DNA from: Cellulomonas fimi
Lineage (GTDB): Bacteria > Actinomycetota > Actinomycetes > Actinomycetales > Cellulomonadaceae
Assembly: GCF_028583725.1 (NCBI RefSeq)
Contig: NZ_CP110680.1
Span: forward strand, 3,720,001 to 3,784,000
Direction: 5' to 3'
Length of the DNA: 64,000 nucleotides
The notes beneath the pieces are model-generated. The model had not been told where the DNA came from. It was given only the letters and a program-made list of their open reading frames with translations, and did no database searches. Position 1 is the first letter of the stretch. Every line of letters begins with the position of its first letter. Positions 1-9,003 of this stretch are shown piece after piece. The position numbers were made by a program, and so were the translations under genes.

Positions 1-300
1 GCGCTCGCCGCCGAGCTCGCCGCCGTCACGCTCGGGCTGCCCGGCGAGGCCAGCCTCGCCGAGATCGCCGCCGCCGCCCCCGCCCCCTGGGACGACCTGC
101 TGCGCGCGCACCGCGACGCCTTCGCGTCGCTCGCCGCCGAGATCGGCCAGCTGTCCGACGGCAACCGCGAGCTCCTCGCGCTCTCCCACCGCGCCACGCA
201 GGAGACGCTCGCGACGCTGCAGGACGTCCACACGTACACGGGCGCGGGCACGACCGCGGCGGCCGCACCCGCCGCCCGCCTCGTCGACCGCACCCTCTGA
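1..300 (+). CDS. flgN: FlgN-like flagellar chaperone, 3' end only
   Basis: The open frame runs in from the window edge and stops at TGA 298-300; about 99 residues are visible. They are mostly helical and alanine/leucine rich, with the stretch LLALSHRATQETLATL near the end, which fits the C-terminal helix of FlgN, the export chaperone for the hook-filament junction proteins FlgK and FlgL. The position directly before flgK (15 bases) supports this. The start is outside the window, so length and N-terminus cannot be judged. The identification rests largely on context; a generic helical flagellar protein is the alternative. Confidence 0.7.
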   Translation, partial: ALAAELAAVTLGLPGEASLAEIAAAAPAPWDDLLRAHRDAFASLAAEIGQLSDGNRELLALSHRATQETLATLQDVHTYTGAGTTAAAAPAARLVDRTL

Positions 301-315
301 GGAGACCCCCACCGC

Positions 316-1743
316 ATGAGCACCTTCTCCGGCCTCGGCACCGCGCTGAGCTCCCTGATCGCGCAGCGGCAGGCCCTCGACGTCGCGGGGCAGAACGTCG
401 CCAACGCCAACACCGTCGGGTACACGCGGCAGCGCGCGTCGCTGTCCGCGCTGCCCGCCGCGAACGTCCCCTCGATGTTCTCCGTCAACAACGGCGCCGG
501 CGAGGGCGTCCGCGTCACCGGGATCGAGCGGCTCGGCGACGTGTTCCTCGACCTGCGGCTGCGCACCCAGACCGCCGGCGCGTCCTACCTGTCGGCACGC
601 GCCGAGGCGTACGGCGTGCTCGAGAAGAGCCTCGGCGAGCCCGGTGAGACGGGCCTCGCGAGCCAGCTCGCCACGATGTGGGGCGCCTGGTCCGACCTGT
701 CCAACACGCCCGACAAGAACGCGGCCCGCGCGGTCGTCCTGCAGGACTCGAAGGCCGTCGCCGACCGCATCGCGAGCCTCTACTCGTCCGTCCAGACGCA
801 GTGGACGCAGGCCCGCACCACGACCGCCGGGCTCGTCGAGCAGGTCAACACCACGGCCGCCGGCGTCGCCGACCTCAACGCGCGGATCCTCGAGATCACC
901 AACGGAGGCGGCACCGCCAACGAGCTCATGGACCGCCGCGACCAGCTCGTCACGCAGCTCTCGTCGCTCGTCGGCGCGTCCGCCACGACCCGGGAGAACG
1001 GGCAGGTCGACGTCCTCGTCGGGGGCAACGCGCTCGTCTCCGGCAAGCGCGTCCACGAGCTCGCCGTCACCGGCGCCGCGTCCTTCGCGCAGGCCACCGC
1101 CGGCCAGGCGGTCAGCGTCGTCTGGGCCGAGCGACCCACGCAGAGCGCGGGCCTCGACGGCGGCCGCGTCGCCGGGCTGCTGTCCGTGCTCGCCCCGCCC
1201 GACGCGACCGGCACCGGCGGCATGCTCACCGAGGCCGCCGCACGCTACGACGCGCTCGCGACGACCCTCGCGACCCAGGTCAACGCGCTGCACGGCAGCG
1301 CGGTCACCGTCGACGGGCGCACCACCGGCGACTTCTGGACGTTCCAGGCGGGCCGGCCCGCCGCGCTCGGCCTCACCGTCGCCATCACGTCCGCCGCCGA
1401 CGTCGCCGTCGCCGACCCGACCAAGGGCGCCCTCGACGGCACGGTCGGCGACGCGATCGCCGCGCTCAAGACCAGCGAGACCGGGCCCGACGCGCACTGG
1501 TCGTCGACCGTCGTCGACCTCGGCGTGCGCGCGTCGAGCGCGACGTCGCGCGCCAAGGTCGCCGAGTCCGCGCGCGTCACCGCCGAGCAGCAGCAGCTCG
1601 CCGCGACCAGCGTGGACACCGACGAGGAGACCGTGAACATGCTCGCCTTCCAGCGGGCCTACGAGGGTGCCGCGCGCGTCCTCACCGCCGTCGACCAGAT
1701 GCTCGACGTGCTCATCAACAAGACCGGCCTCGTCGGAAGGTGA
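316..1743 (+). CDS. flgK: Flagellar hook-associated protein 1 (FlgK)
   Basis: 475 residues. It forms the first hook-filament junction ring outside the cell. The N-terminus has the axial-protein signature (NVANANTVGYTRQ near residue 30) and the C-terminus the matching helix (VNMLAFQRAYEGAARV), which pair in the rod/hook/junction family. The ATG at 316 has a GAGGAG ribosome site about ten bases upstream, overlapping the flgN stop. The length is short for FlgK but within the range of actinobacterial forms. It is followed after four bases by flgL, so it sits in a flgN-flgK-flgL-fliW operon. Confidence 0.95.
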   Translation: MSTFSGLGTALSSLIAQRQALDVAGQNVANANTVGYTRQRASLSALPAANVPSMFSVNNGAGEGVRVTGIERLGDVFLDLRLRTQTAGASYLSARAEAYGVLEKSLGEPGETGLASQLATMWGAWSDLSNTPDKNAARAVVLQDSKAVADRIASLYSSVQTQWTQARTTTAGLVEQVNTTAAGVADLNARILEITNGGGTANELMDRRDQLVTQLSSLVGASATTRENGQVDVLVGGNALVSGKRVHELAVTGAASFAQATAGQAVSVVWAERPTQSAGLDGGRVAGLLSVLAPPDATGTGGMLTEAAARYDALATTLATQVNALHGSAVTVDGRTTGDFWTFQAGRPAALGLTVAITSAADVAVADPTKGALDGTVGDAIAALKTSETGPDAHWSSTVVDLGVRASSATSRAKVAESARVTAEQQQLAATSVDTDEETVNMLAFQRAYEGAARVLTAVDQMLDVLINKTGLVGR

Positions 1744-1747
1744 CGCG

Positions 1748-2629
1748 ATGATCCCCCGGGTGACGCACCTGACAGTCCAGCGGCAGACGCTGGCGAACCT
1801 GCAGGGCAACCTCACGTCGATGGCCGACCTGCAGGCGCAGCTGTCGAGCGGCAAGAAGATCACCGTGCCGTCCGACGACCCCGCCGGGGCGTCCGACGTG
1901 CTCCGCCTGCGCGGCGAGCAGCGGGCGCTCACGCAGTACGCCCGCAACGCGACCGACGGCGACTCGTGGCTCACGACCGTCGACTCGGCGCTGCAGTCGT
2001 CGCTCGCGGCCATGCGCCGGGCGCGCGACCTCACCATCCAGGGCGGCAACGGCGGCCTCGGGCCGACGTCGCGCGAAGCCCTCGCCGCGGAGATCGAGGG
2101 CGTCCGCGACGGCCTCATGGACCAGGCCAACGCGTCGTACGCCGGCCGCACCGTCTTCGCCGGCACGTCCGACGCCGGGCGCGCGTTCCGGCCCGACTAC
2201 ACCTGGACCGGCACGGCGGGTGCGTCCGTCGACCGCCGCGTCGGGGACGCCACGACGGTCCGCGTCGACGCCGACGGGTCCGCCGTCTTCGGCGAGGGCG
2301 CGACGTCCGTCTTCGCGCTCCTCGACGAGGTCGCGGCGACGCTGCGCTCCGGCGGTGACGCCCCGCAGCACCTCGCCGCGATCGACGCCCGGATGGACGC
2401 GATGCTCACCGAGCTCTCGTCCGTCGGTGCACGGCAGAACCAGGTCGGCTCCGCGCAGACCTCGATCGTGAGCAACCAGCTCACCACCAAGACGCAGCTG
2501 TCCGGGATCGAGGACATCGACCTGGCGCAGACGATCCTCGACATCCAGATGCAGGAGGTCGCCTACAACGGCGCGCTCGGCGCCGCTGCGAAGGTCCTCC
2601 AGCCGAGCCTGATGGACTTCCTCCGATGA
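1748..2629 (+). CDS. flgL: Flagellar hook-associated protein 3 (FlgL)
   Basis: 293 residues. It is the second junction protein, flagellin-like, linking FlgK to the filament. The N-terminal helix (VTHLTVQRQTLANLQGNL, then QLSSGKKITVPSDDPAG) and the C-terminal helix (SGIEDIDLAQTILDIQ) are the paired D0/D1 segments of the flagellin/FlgL family. An in-frame ORF opens earlier at 1667, but the ATG at 1748 has a GGAAGG site at the end of flgK and begins at the conserved helix, so I chose it. The stop overlaps the fliW start by four bases. Confidence 0.94.
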   Translation: MIPRVTHLTVQRQTLANLQGNLTSMADLQAQLSSGKKITVPSDDPAGASDVLRLRGEQRALTQYARNATDGDSWLTTVDSALQSSLAAMRRARDLTIQGGNGGLGPTSREALAAEIEGVRDGLMDQANASYAGRTVFAGTSDAGRAFRPDYTWTGTAGASVDRRVGDATTVRVDADGSAVFGEGATSVFALLDEVAATLRSGGDAPQHLAAIDARMDAMLTELSSVGARQNQVGSAQTSIVSNQLTTKTQLSGIEDIDLAQTILDIQMQEVAYNGALGAAAKVLQPSLMDFLR

Positions 2630-3054
2630 ACATCGCCCCCGCCACCGTGCCCGTCGCCGTCGCCGGCCACGTCCTCGACGTCCCCGGCGAGCTGCGGCTC
2701 GTCACCGCCCTCCCCGGCCTGCCCGGCCGCACCCGGTACGTGCTCGACGCGCTCGACGACACCGGCGTGCTGTTCGCGCTGCGGTCCGTCGACCCCGACG
2801 AGCGCGAGGTCCGCCTCTTCGTCGTCAGCCCGACGCTGTACTTCCCCGACTACCACCCGCGGATCCGCCCGGGCGTGCTCGGCGTCGACACCGACGCCGC
2901 CGACGTCGTCGTGCTCGTGGTCGTGCACCCCGGCGCCACGGGCGAGCCCCCGACCGCGAACCTCCTCGCGCCCGTGCTGATCGACCGGGCACGCGGCCTC
3001 GCCGTGCAGTCCGTGCTCGACGAGGACTGGCCGCTGCGCGCACCCGTCGGCTGA
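2626..3054 (+). CDS. fliW: Flagellar assembly factor FliW
   Basis: 142 residues. FliW binds flagellin and, in most bacteria, antagonises the translational repressor CsrA. The conserved segment TANLLAPVLIDRARGLAVQ (residues about 110-128) is diagnostic. The ATGA overlap with flgL indicates translational coupling. The usual partner csrA is not present downstream: 3055-3187 contains only a hairpin and a promoter-like site. csrA may be elsewhere, or FliW may act here only as a flagellin chaperone. Confidence 0.9.
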   Translation: MNIAPATVPVAVAGHVLDVPGELRLVTALPGLPGRTRYVLDALDDTGVLFALRSVDPDEREVRLFVVSPTLYFPDYHPRIRPGVLGVDTDAADVVVLVVVHPGATGEPPTANLLAPVLIDRARGLAVQSVLDEDWPLRAPVG

Positions 3055-3066
3055 CCTCGAGGCCCA

Positions 3067-3094
3067 CGTCCGGACACCGCCACGGGTCCGGACG
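3067..3094 (+). terminator. Hairpin after the flg-fliW operon
   Basis: A perfect 9-bp inverted repeat, CGTCCGGAC (3067-3075) and GTCCGGACG (3086-3094), with a 10-base loop, lies 12 bases after the fliW stop. There is no T tract, as is common for actinobacterial terminators. It probably ends the flagellar transcript before the next promoter. Confidence 0.55.
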
Positions 3095-3115
3095 GGCGTC
3101 GTCGTCCCCGGCCCC

Positions 3116-3142
3116 TCAGATCGGCACGCCTCCTGCCGATAG
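3116..3142 (+). promoter_or_regulatory. Sigma-28 (FliA/WhiG)-like promoter
   Basis: TCAG (3116-3119), 15 bases, then GCCGATAG (3135-3142). The known FliA/WhiG consensus is TAAA-N15-GCCGATAA, so the minus-10 matches 7 of 8 with exact spacing, while the minus-35 is weak (2 of 4). It lies about 45 bases before the EAL-HDOD gene start and would tie that gene to the flagellar regulon. Confidence 0.5.
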
Positions 3143-3187
3143 GGGGACCAGCAGCACTTCGCACCTCGGAGGAGAGGGACGACCCGC

Positions 3188-4402
3188 ATGTACCAGCTGG
3201 ACCAGCCGCCTGCCCACGTCGGATCGGCGGTCGTCCACCGTCAGCCGATCGTGCACCCGGACCGGTCGGTGTTCGGGTACGCGGTCCGCGCGTCCGTCAT
3301 GGCCCCGGACGGCTCCGTCGAGCCCGAGCAGCGCGTCGAGCACCTCGTCGAGGCCCAGTACCGGATCCTCGACCCGGACCTCCTCGCGGGCGACAAGCTG
3401 CTGATCCTGCGCGCGACCACGCGCGTGATGATGGGCGGCTACGACCTGCCCCCCGCCGGTGGCGGCGTCGTCGTCGAGATCCCCGGCCACATGACGTCCG
3501 GCGACGACGCGGTCGAGCAGGTCATCGCGCTCAAGCACATGGGCTACGGGCTCGCCCTCGGCGACTACACCGGCCTGCCCGCGCACGACGAGCTCCTCAC
3601 GATCGTCGACTACGTGAAGATCGACGTCGCGGCGCAGCTCGACCGGCTCGACGACCTCGTCGCGCACGTGCACAAGTGCGGCGCCCACGTCATCGCCGAG
3701 CGCGCCGACTCCCGCGACCGCATCCACGCCGCGCTGTCCGCCGGGGCGGACCTGCTGCAGGGCCCCATGTTCGAGCGGCACCGCTCCGACTCCGGGCGCC
3801 AGCTGTCCGCGGGCGAGGTCCAGTGCTTCGAGCTCGTCCGCCTGCTCTCGGCCGAGTACCCCGACCAGGACGCCGTCGTGCACGTCGTCGAGTCCGACCC
3901 CGAGCTCACGATGCGCGTCCTGCACCTCGTGAACTCCAGCGCGAGCGGCGTGCGGCGGCGGATCGACTCCGTCCGGCAGGCCGTCGTGCTCGTCGGCCCC
4001 CGCCAGCTCAACGCGCTCGCGATGGCGTCGCTCGTCGACGCCCGCACCGCCGCCGTCGGTCCCCTCTGGTCCGTCCTCACCCGCGCGCTCACGTGCTCGC
4101 GGCTCGCGGGCACCGACTCCGGGTACGTCGTCGGGATGCTGTCCGCCGTCGCGTCGCACCTCAAGCTCTCGATCGACTCGATCATCGAGCGGTCCGGCGT
4201 GTCCGAGGCCATCGCCGACGCGCTGCGCGACCAGACCGGCCCCCTCGGTCCCGTGCTCGCCGCCGTGCTCGCGCACGAGGAGAACGACACCGCCGCCGTC
4301 GTCGCCGCCGGGTACGAGCCGATCGAGGTCGCGCACGTGCACCTCGCGGCCATCCCGGAGGCGCTCGCGACCGCGACGGCCCTGGCGACCGCGGCCGCCT
4401 GA
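3188..4402 (+). CDS. EAL-HDOD signalling protein with degenerate EAL motif
   Basis: 404 residues. Residues about 15-200 follow an EAL phosphodiesterase fold (HRQPIVHPDRSVFGYAVR, VKIDVA, LLQGPMFERH), but the signature glutamate motif is replaced by FGYAVR. Cyclic-di-GMP hydrolysis is therefore unlikely and a binding or scaffold role more probable. Residues about 205-400 form an HDOD domain. This YuxH-like architecture is known in signalling proteins linked to motility and biofilm. The ATG at 3188 has a GGAGGAGAGG site upstream. The location beside flagellar genes and the sigma-28-like promoter suggest a motility role; this is inference. Confidence 0.85.
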   Translation: MYQLDQPPAHVGSAVVHRQPIVHPDRSVFGYAVRASVMAPDGSVEPEQRVEHLVEAQYRILDPDLLAGDKLLILRATTRVMMGGYDLPPAGGGVVVEIPGHMTSGDDAVEQVIALKHMGYGLALGDYTGLPAHDELLTIVDYVKIDVAAQLDRLDDLVAHVHKCGAHVIAERADSRDRIHAALSAGADLLQGPMFERHRSDSGRQLSAGEVQCFELVRLLSAEYPDQDAVVHVVESDPELTMRVLHLVNSSASGVRRRIDSVRQAVVLVGPRQLNALAMASLVDARTAAVGPLWSVLTRALTCSRLAGTDSGYVVGMLSAVASHLKLSIDSIIERSGVSEAIADALRDQTGPLGPVLAAVLAHEENDTAAVVAAGYEPIEVAHVHLAAIPEALATATALATAAA

Positions 4403-4495
4403 CGACCAGGCCGTCGGGCCGTCGGGGGGCCGTCGGGGCGTCCTGGCCGTCCGCCGGGCGGGGCGCCTGCGGGCGCACGGCTCACCGCGTGCCGG

Positions 4496-7400
4496 TCAGT
4501 CCGCGACGTCCCAGGCCGCGTCGAGCGCCACCTCCGCCGCGCGCGTCGGGTCGAGCAGCACCGTCTCGACCGCGAACCGCGCCGCCCACCGCCCGGACGC
4601 CTGCGCGAGCCCGGCCGCGAGCCCCGCGACGTGCACCGCGTGCACGACCGCGTCCGGGCCCGCGCCCTGCACCCACCAGTCCACCGGGGCGCCGTCGACC
4701 GTCAGGTCGTCGTGCTCGACCCACGTCGCGGGTGCGCCCGGCAGCAGCGCGCGCGCCTCGGCCGGCACGTCGACGACCTCGCCGTCGCCCCCGACCTCCC
4801 CCGCCGCGAGCTCGTCGACCAGCGGCAGGTCCAGCAGCTCCGCGGTGCGCGCCGTCCCGGGGACGACGGCCGCGACGTCCGTGCGCTGCCACCACATCGG
4901 CCGGTCCGCGACCGCCGCGTCCTCGGCGCGCACGACCGCGACGCGCCCCACGCCGACGAGCGCGGGCACCCGCTGCGGCGGAACGTCCGGCGTCGCCGCG
5001 CGCCACACCGCCGCCGCGACGCCCGGCTCGACCGCCGACCCCACCGGCCACGCGTCGAGCAGTGCCGTCCACGCCTGCTCGTCGACCTCCGCGAGCGTCG
5101 CGACGCCGCCGAGCGCGCGCTGCACGCCCACGTCGCAGGCCGCGAGCGCGTCCGGCGCGGGCGGGAGCAGCGCGGCGACCACCGGGTCGACCGCCCCGGC
5201 CTGCCCGTCGGCACCGCCGACCCCGCCCGCGCCGGTCGCGCCGCTCGCCGCGAACGGGCCTGTCGGAGCGAGCCCGGCGTGCGTCCGCAGCCACCACGCC
5301 GTGTACGACGGCGCCGTCGCGGCGCTCTCGCCGCGCACCCGCTCGACGAGCGCCCGGCGCAGCGCCGGCTCCCCGCCGATCCGCGCCAGCACCGCCGGCC
5401 ACGCCCCGTCCGCGACCGCGTCCAGGTCCGCGACCGCCACCGCCTCCCCCACGTAGGCGCCCGGACCGAGCCGGTCCGCGAGGTGGTCGAGGTACTCCTC
5501 CCAGCCGTCGAGCGACTGCGCGGCCAGCACCCACGGGTCCGACGTGTCGTCGCCCAGCGAGGCCGCATCCGCCACGACGTGCCCCACCGGCACGACGACG
5601 AGGTCCGCGCGCACACCCGCCGCGACCAGCACGTCCGCACCCCACCGGTCCACGTCGTCGACCGACACGGGCGCCAGGACGCGGTCGTCCAGCAGCGCCG
5701 CCGCCGGACCGTCGGGCAGCACGAGCCCGTCCGCGGGCGTCGGCTCCCCGTCGGCCGCCGTCAGCGTGAGGAGCCCCAGCCACGGGCGGGCCTCGGGCGG
5801 CGGGCCGCCCGGCAGCGTCGCCGCGACCACCGTCAGCACCGCGTCCGTCACCTCCGCCGCCGCGTCGAGGTCGTCGTCGTCCGCCGCCGCGAGCACCGCC
5901 GCGCGCACCGCCGGTTGCGTCAGCAGCGCCTCCGCGTCCGCCTCGAACGCGCCCAGCCGCTGCAGCAGCGGGTGCTCCGCGGCCGGGTCGACGATCCGCA
6001 GCCCCCACCGGCCCAGCACGTCCAGCGCGTCCGCACCGAGCCGCTCCGCGAGGTCGCCGTCGAGCATCAGCGTCCCGCGCGCACCCCGCACGACCCGGCC
6101 GTCCGCGAGCGGCACCGGCAGCGCCCCGAGCGCCTCCCGCGTGCGCGAGTCGTCCGCGAGCCCCTCCAGCGCCGCGTACAGCTCGGGCCACGCCGCGTCC
6201 GCGACGGCCGGGAGGTCCTCGACGACGTCCGCGAGCGACCGGACCTCGACACCCAGCGTGCGCGCCTGCGCCTCACGCCCCGGCGGCAGCGCGACGAGCC
6301 CCGCGACCCGGCCGCCCAGCGCCGCGACCGCCTCGCCGCGACCGCCCTCGCCCTGCACGGCGACCGCGTCGCGCGGCGCGACCAGCGCGTCGCCGCCGTC
6401 CGGGTCCTCCTGCACCCCCGCGCGCCGCAGCAGCGGCGTCCGGGACAGCCGCTCGACCACCCGCGCGCGCAGGGCGCCGTCGAGCACCCCGTCCGCGAGC
6501 CCCGTCGGGACGAGCGCCAGGGCGTCCCCGTCGTCCGCCGCGACCCGGTGCGCGAGCGTCGCGTACACCTCCGCCGCGCGGTCGAGCAGCGCGTCCGTCA
6601 ACGGGCCCGGTGCGACACGGCGACGCGTCGGGTCGAGCGGCAGCGTCGCCACGAGCAGCGCCGGCAGCGTCGACGGCTCGTCCGTGGGGGTCGGCGCGTG
6701 CACCACCCGCACACCCGGGTGCGGGCCCGAGCGGGGCAGCGCCCACGTGACGCGCCAGTCCCGCGCGGCCCGCTCCTCGACCGGCCGGTCCGCGAGCAGC
6801 GCGAGCGGCAGCTCGCCCTCCGCCGACGCCACCAGCCAGCGTCGTCCCACGTCCGCCACGCGCCGCGGCGGCTCGTCGGACGTCAGGTCCTCGACGACCA
6901 CCTCGACCAGCGCCGGCAGCGCCAGCAGCAGCGCGTCGTCGACCGCCCGCAGCAGCCCGCGCACCTCGTCCGCCGCGACCTCGTCGCGCAGCTCCAGCAC
7001 CACCGCCGTGTCGTACCCCGCGGGCGGCGACCCGTCCGCCGGCAGGGGCACCCGCAGCGCCGGCAGCGAACCGTCGCGACGCCGCACCTCGTCCGCGAGC
7101 GCCGGCACCCCCGCCGACGCCTCCGCCAGCAGCTCCGCCGTGTCCCGCAGGCTGAACCGCACGCCGCCCGTCGTCGACACCACCGACACCTCGTCGGACA
7201 CCGCGCGCACCGCGGCGAACCCCACGCCGAAGCGCCCGACGACCCGCCGGTCCGGTGCGGTTCCGCCGTCGGGCCGCTTCGACGACGCCCGCATCGACGC
7301 GAGCGACGCGACACCCGCCTCGTCGAGCGGGGCACCCGTGTTCGCCGCGACCAGCACGAGCGTGCCGTCGTCCGCGCGTGCGAGCCGCAGCAGCAGGCGA

Positions 7401-7591
7401 CCCTCGACCCCGGCCCGCGCCGCCGCGTCGGCGGCGTTCTGCGCGAGCTCGACCACCAGGCGGTCGCGGTAGTAGCCGCGCGCGTGGTCCTCCTCGGTGT
7501 TCGCGTCCTCCCGCAGGCGGGCCGGGGACGCGCGCCACGCCCCCAGCACGGCGGCGCGCAGGGCCGCGGTGCCGAGGGCGTCGAACGTCAC
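4496..7591 (-). CDS. Sacsin/Hsp90-like GHKL ATPase protein
   Basis: 1031 residues. The N-terminal third is a GHKL ATPase: ELAQNAADAA at residues 48-57 (N-box Glu/Asn), ANTGAPL near 83 (G1-like) and GRFGVGFAAV near 119-128 (G2). This matches the sacsin/Hsp90-type domain found in uncharacterised actinobacterial proteins. The remaining 700 residues are acidic and alanine/valine rich with no domain I recognise. The GTG at 7591 overlaps the DUF3027 stop as GTGA; the frame stays open upstream, but those codons antisense the real neighbour. Cytoplasmic, no signal or membrane segment. A chaperone-like or DNA-stress role is possible; nothing here proves either. Confidence 0.82.
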   Translation of the reverse strand: MTFDALGTAALRAAVLGAWRASPARLREDANTEEDHARGYYRDRLVVELAQNAADAAARAGVEGRLLLRLARADDGTLVLVAANTGAPLDEAGVASLASMRASSKRPDGGTAPDRRVVGRFGVGFAAVRAVSDEVSVVSTTGGVRFSLRDTAELLAEASAGVPALADEVRRRDGSLPALRVPLPADGSPPAGYDTAVVLELRDEVAADEVRGLLRAVDDALLLALPALVEVVVEDLTSDEPPRRVADVGRRWLVASAEGELPLALLADRPVEERAARDWRVTWALPRSGPHPGVRVVHAPTPTDEPSTLPALLVATLPLDPTRRRVAPGPLTDALLDRAAEVYATLAHRVAADDGDALALVPTGLADGVLDGALRARVVERLSRTPLLRRAGVQEDPDGGDALVAPRDAVAVQGEGGRGEAVAALGGRVAGLVALPPGREAQARTLGVEVRSLADVVEDLPAVADAAWPELYAALEGLADDSRTREALGALPVPLADGRVVRGARGTLMLDGDLAERLGADALDVLGRWGLRIVDPAAEHPLLQRLGAFEADAEALLTQPAVRAAVLAAADDDDLDAAAEVTDAVLTVVAATLPGGPPPEARPWLGLLTLTAADGEPTPADGLVLPDGPAAALLDDRVLAPVSVDDVDRWGADVLVAAGVRADLVVVPVGHVVADAASLGDDTSDPWVLAAQSLDGWEEYLDHLADRLGPGAYVGEAVAVADLDAVADGAWPAVLARIGGEPALRRALVERVRGESAATAPSYTAWWLRTHAGLAPTGPFAASGATGAGGVGGADGQAGAVDPVVAALLPPAPDALAACDVGVQRALGGVATLAEVDEQAWTALLDAWPVGSAVEPGVAAAVWRAATPDVPPQRVPALVGVGRVAVVRAEDAAVADRPMWWQRTDVAAVVPGTARTAELLDLPLVDELAAGEVGGDGEVVDVPAEARALLPGAPATWVEHDDLTVDGAPVDWWVQGAGPDAVVHAVHVAGLAAGLAQASGRWAARFAVETVLLDPTRAAEVALDAAWDVAD

Positions 7592-8490
7592 TGCTCCGGG
7601 TCGGTCCCGGTCTCGGCCACCGGCGCGCCCTCGGGGGCGGCGTCCTCGGCGGGAGCGGAGTCGTCGGGGACGGCCGCGGACGACGCCGGGACGTCGGGCG
7701 TCGTCTCCGCGGGCTCGGCGGTGGGCTCCTGGGCACGCGCCGCGTGCGGCACGACCTCGACACGGGTCTCGTCGATGAGCGGGTCCGGCGCGGGCCAGTC
7801 GCTCGGCGGCGCGTCGGCGTCGGTCTCGGAGTGCGCGCCGCAGCCGTGGTCGAGGCTCACGACCTTGCCGTCGTCGGGCGACCACGCGTTCGCGCAGACG
7901 CCGAACACGGTGCCGAGCGACCCCTGGATCGGCACGAGGAACCCGCACGACGCGCACGCCGCGGACGACGCGAGCGCCCCGGCGGTCGTCGGGCCGTGCG
8001 AGCCGCGGTACCACCGCTCGGCGGCCTCGTCGCGCCCCTCGGGGGACAGCACGCGGACGCGTGCGAGGGCGAGCTCGTCGATCGCGACGGAGTCGAGCTC
8101 CTCGTCGCCGGTCGGCGTCCAGCCGGGCTCGAGGCGCGGGTCGTCGGCGCGGAACGGCAGCACGTCGCCGGGGCCGATGTCGCCCGGGCGCAGGCGGTCG
8201 GACCACGGCACCCACGTGGCGGCGAGGATCGCGTCGTCGCCGGGCAGCAGCTCGGCCTCGCACACCGTGGGCGTCCGGCCGCGCGGCACGCGCGCGACGG
8301 TGACGGTCCACTCCCAGCCGCGGTAGCCCTTGGCGAGGCACGCGAACCGGTGGGAGACGAGCCGCTCCCCCTCGACGACGTGGCCGAGGTGCTCCCCGAC
8401 GTCCGCCGGGTCCTCGGCGATGCCGACCGCGACCTCGCGGGCCAGGTCGACGGCGTTGCCGAGGACGGCGTCCTTCGTGGCGACGGCCAT
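7588..8490 (-). CDS. DUF3027 family protein
   Basis: 300 residues, conserved actinobacterial family of unknown function. Cysteines in ACASCGFLVP, VCANAW and HGCGAH (about residues 175-220) could bind zinc. The C-terminus from about 235 is a low-complexity proline/alanine/acidic tail. The ATG at 8490 lies two bases from the CSD gene stop and the stop overlaps the ATPase start, so CSD, DUF3027 and the GHKL ATPase form one tight operon. I infer a shared process but cannot name it. Confidence 0.82.
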   Translation of the reverse strand: MAVATKDAVLGNAVDLAREVAVGIAEDPADVGEHLGHVVEGERLVSHRFACLAKGYRGWEWTVTVARVPRGRTPTVCEAELLPGDDAILAATWVPWSDRLRPGDIGPGDVLPFRADDPRLEPGWTPTGDEELDSVAIDELALARVRVLSPEGRDEAAERWYRGSHGPTTAGALASSAACASCGFLVPIQGSLGTVFGVCANAWSPDDGKVVSLDHGCGAHSETDADAPPSDWPAPDPLIDETRVEVVPHAARAQEPTAEPAETTPDVPASSAAVPDDSAPAEDAAPEGAPVAETGTDPEQ

Positions 8491-8492
8491 GC

Positions 8493-8873
8493 TCAGGCCT
8501 CGAGGTCGTCGGCGACGCGGCGCAGCAGCGTGGCGTACTGCGTGGCGCGGGCCTTCTCGGGGTAGCGGCCGCGGCGCAGGTCGTTGCCGACGCGGTCGAG
8601 CACCTTGATGAGGTCCTCGATGATGACGGCCATGTCGTCCGCGGGCTTGCGCGCGGCCTTCACGACGGACGGCAGCGGGTCGAGGATCTTCACGGACAGC
8701 GCCTGCGGGCCGCGACGGCCGTCGGCGACGCCGAAGTCGACCTTGGTGCCGGGCTTGGGCGTGACGCCCGCGGGGAGCGCGGACGCGTGCAGGAAGACCT
8801 CACCGCCGTCGTCGTCGGCGATGAACCCGAACCCGCGCTCGGTGTCGAACCACTTGACCTTGCCGGTGGGCAC
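8493..8873 (-). CDS. Cold-shock-domain protein with C-terminal helical extension
   Basis: 126 residues. Residues 1-67 are a cold-shock domain with RNP1 (GFGFI) and RNP2 (EVFLHAS), binding single-stranded RNA/DNA. The remaining 60 residues form a charged helical extension (DDMAVIIEDLIKVLDRVG), making it about twice the length of a classical CspA. GTG at 8873 is preceded by AAGGGG five bases upstream; a longer in-frame ORF adds only unlikely arginine/proline-rich sequence. It is the first gene of the operon with DUF3027 and the GHKL ATPase. Confidence 0.9.
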   Translation of the reverse strand: MPTGKVKWFDTERGFGFIADDDGGEVFLHASALPAGVTPKPGTKVDFGVADGRRGPQALSVKILDPLPSVVKAARKPADDMAVIIEDLIKVLDRVGNDLRRGRYPEKARATQYATLLRRVADDLEA

Positions 8874-9003
8874 GGCAACCCCTTGTCCTTCTGCGTGACG
8901 ACGTCCCCTCGACGTCCTGACCCTCCAGGTTACCGGCCCGGGCGCCGCCGGTGCGCCTGCCGGTCGCGTCGACCACCCGGCCGCCGCGCTCCGTCCCGCC
9001 CGG

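Noticed and set aside
4631..8326. 1231-residue open frame on the plus strand
   Set aside because: Shadow of the GHKL ATPase and DUF3027 genes; arginine-rich with no motif.
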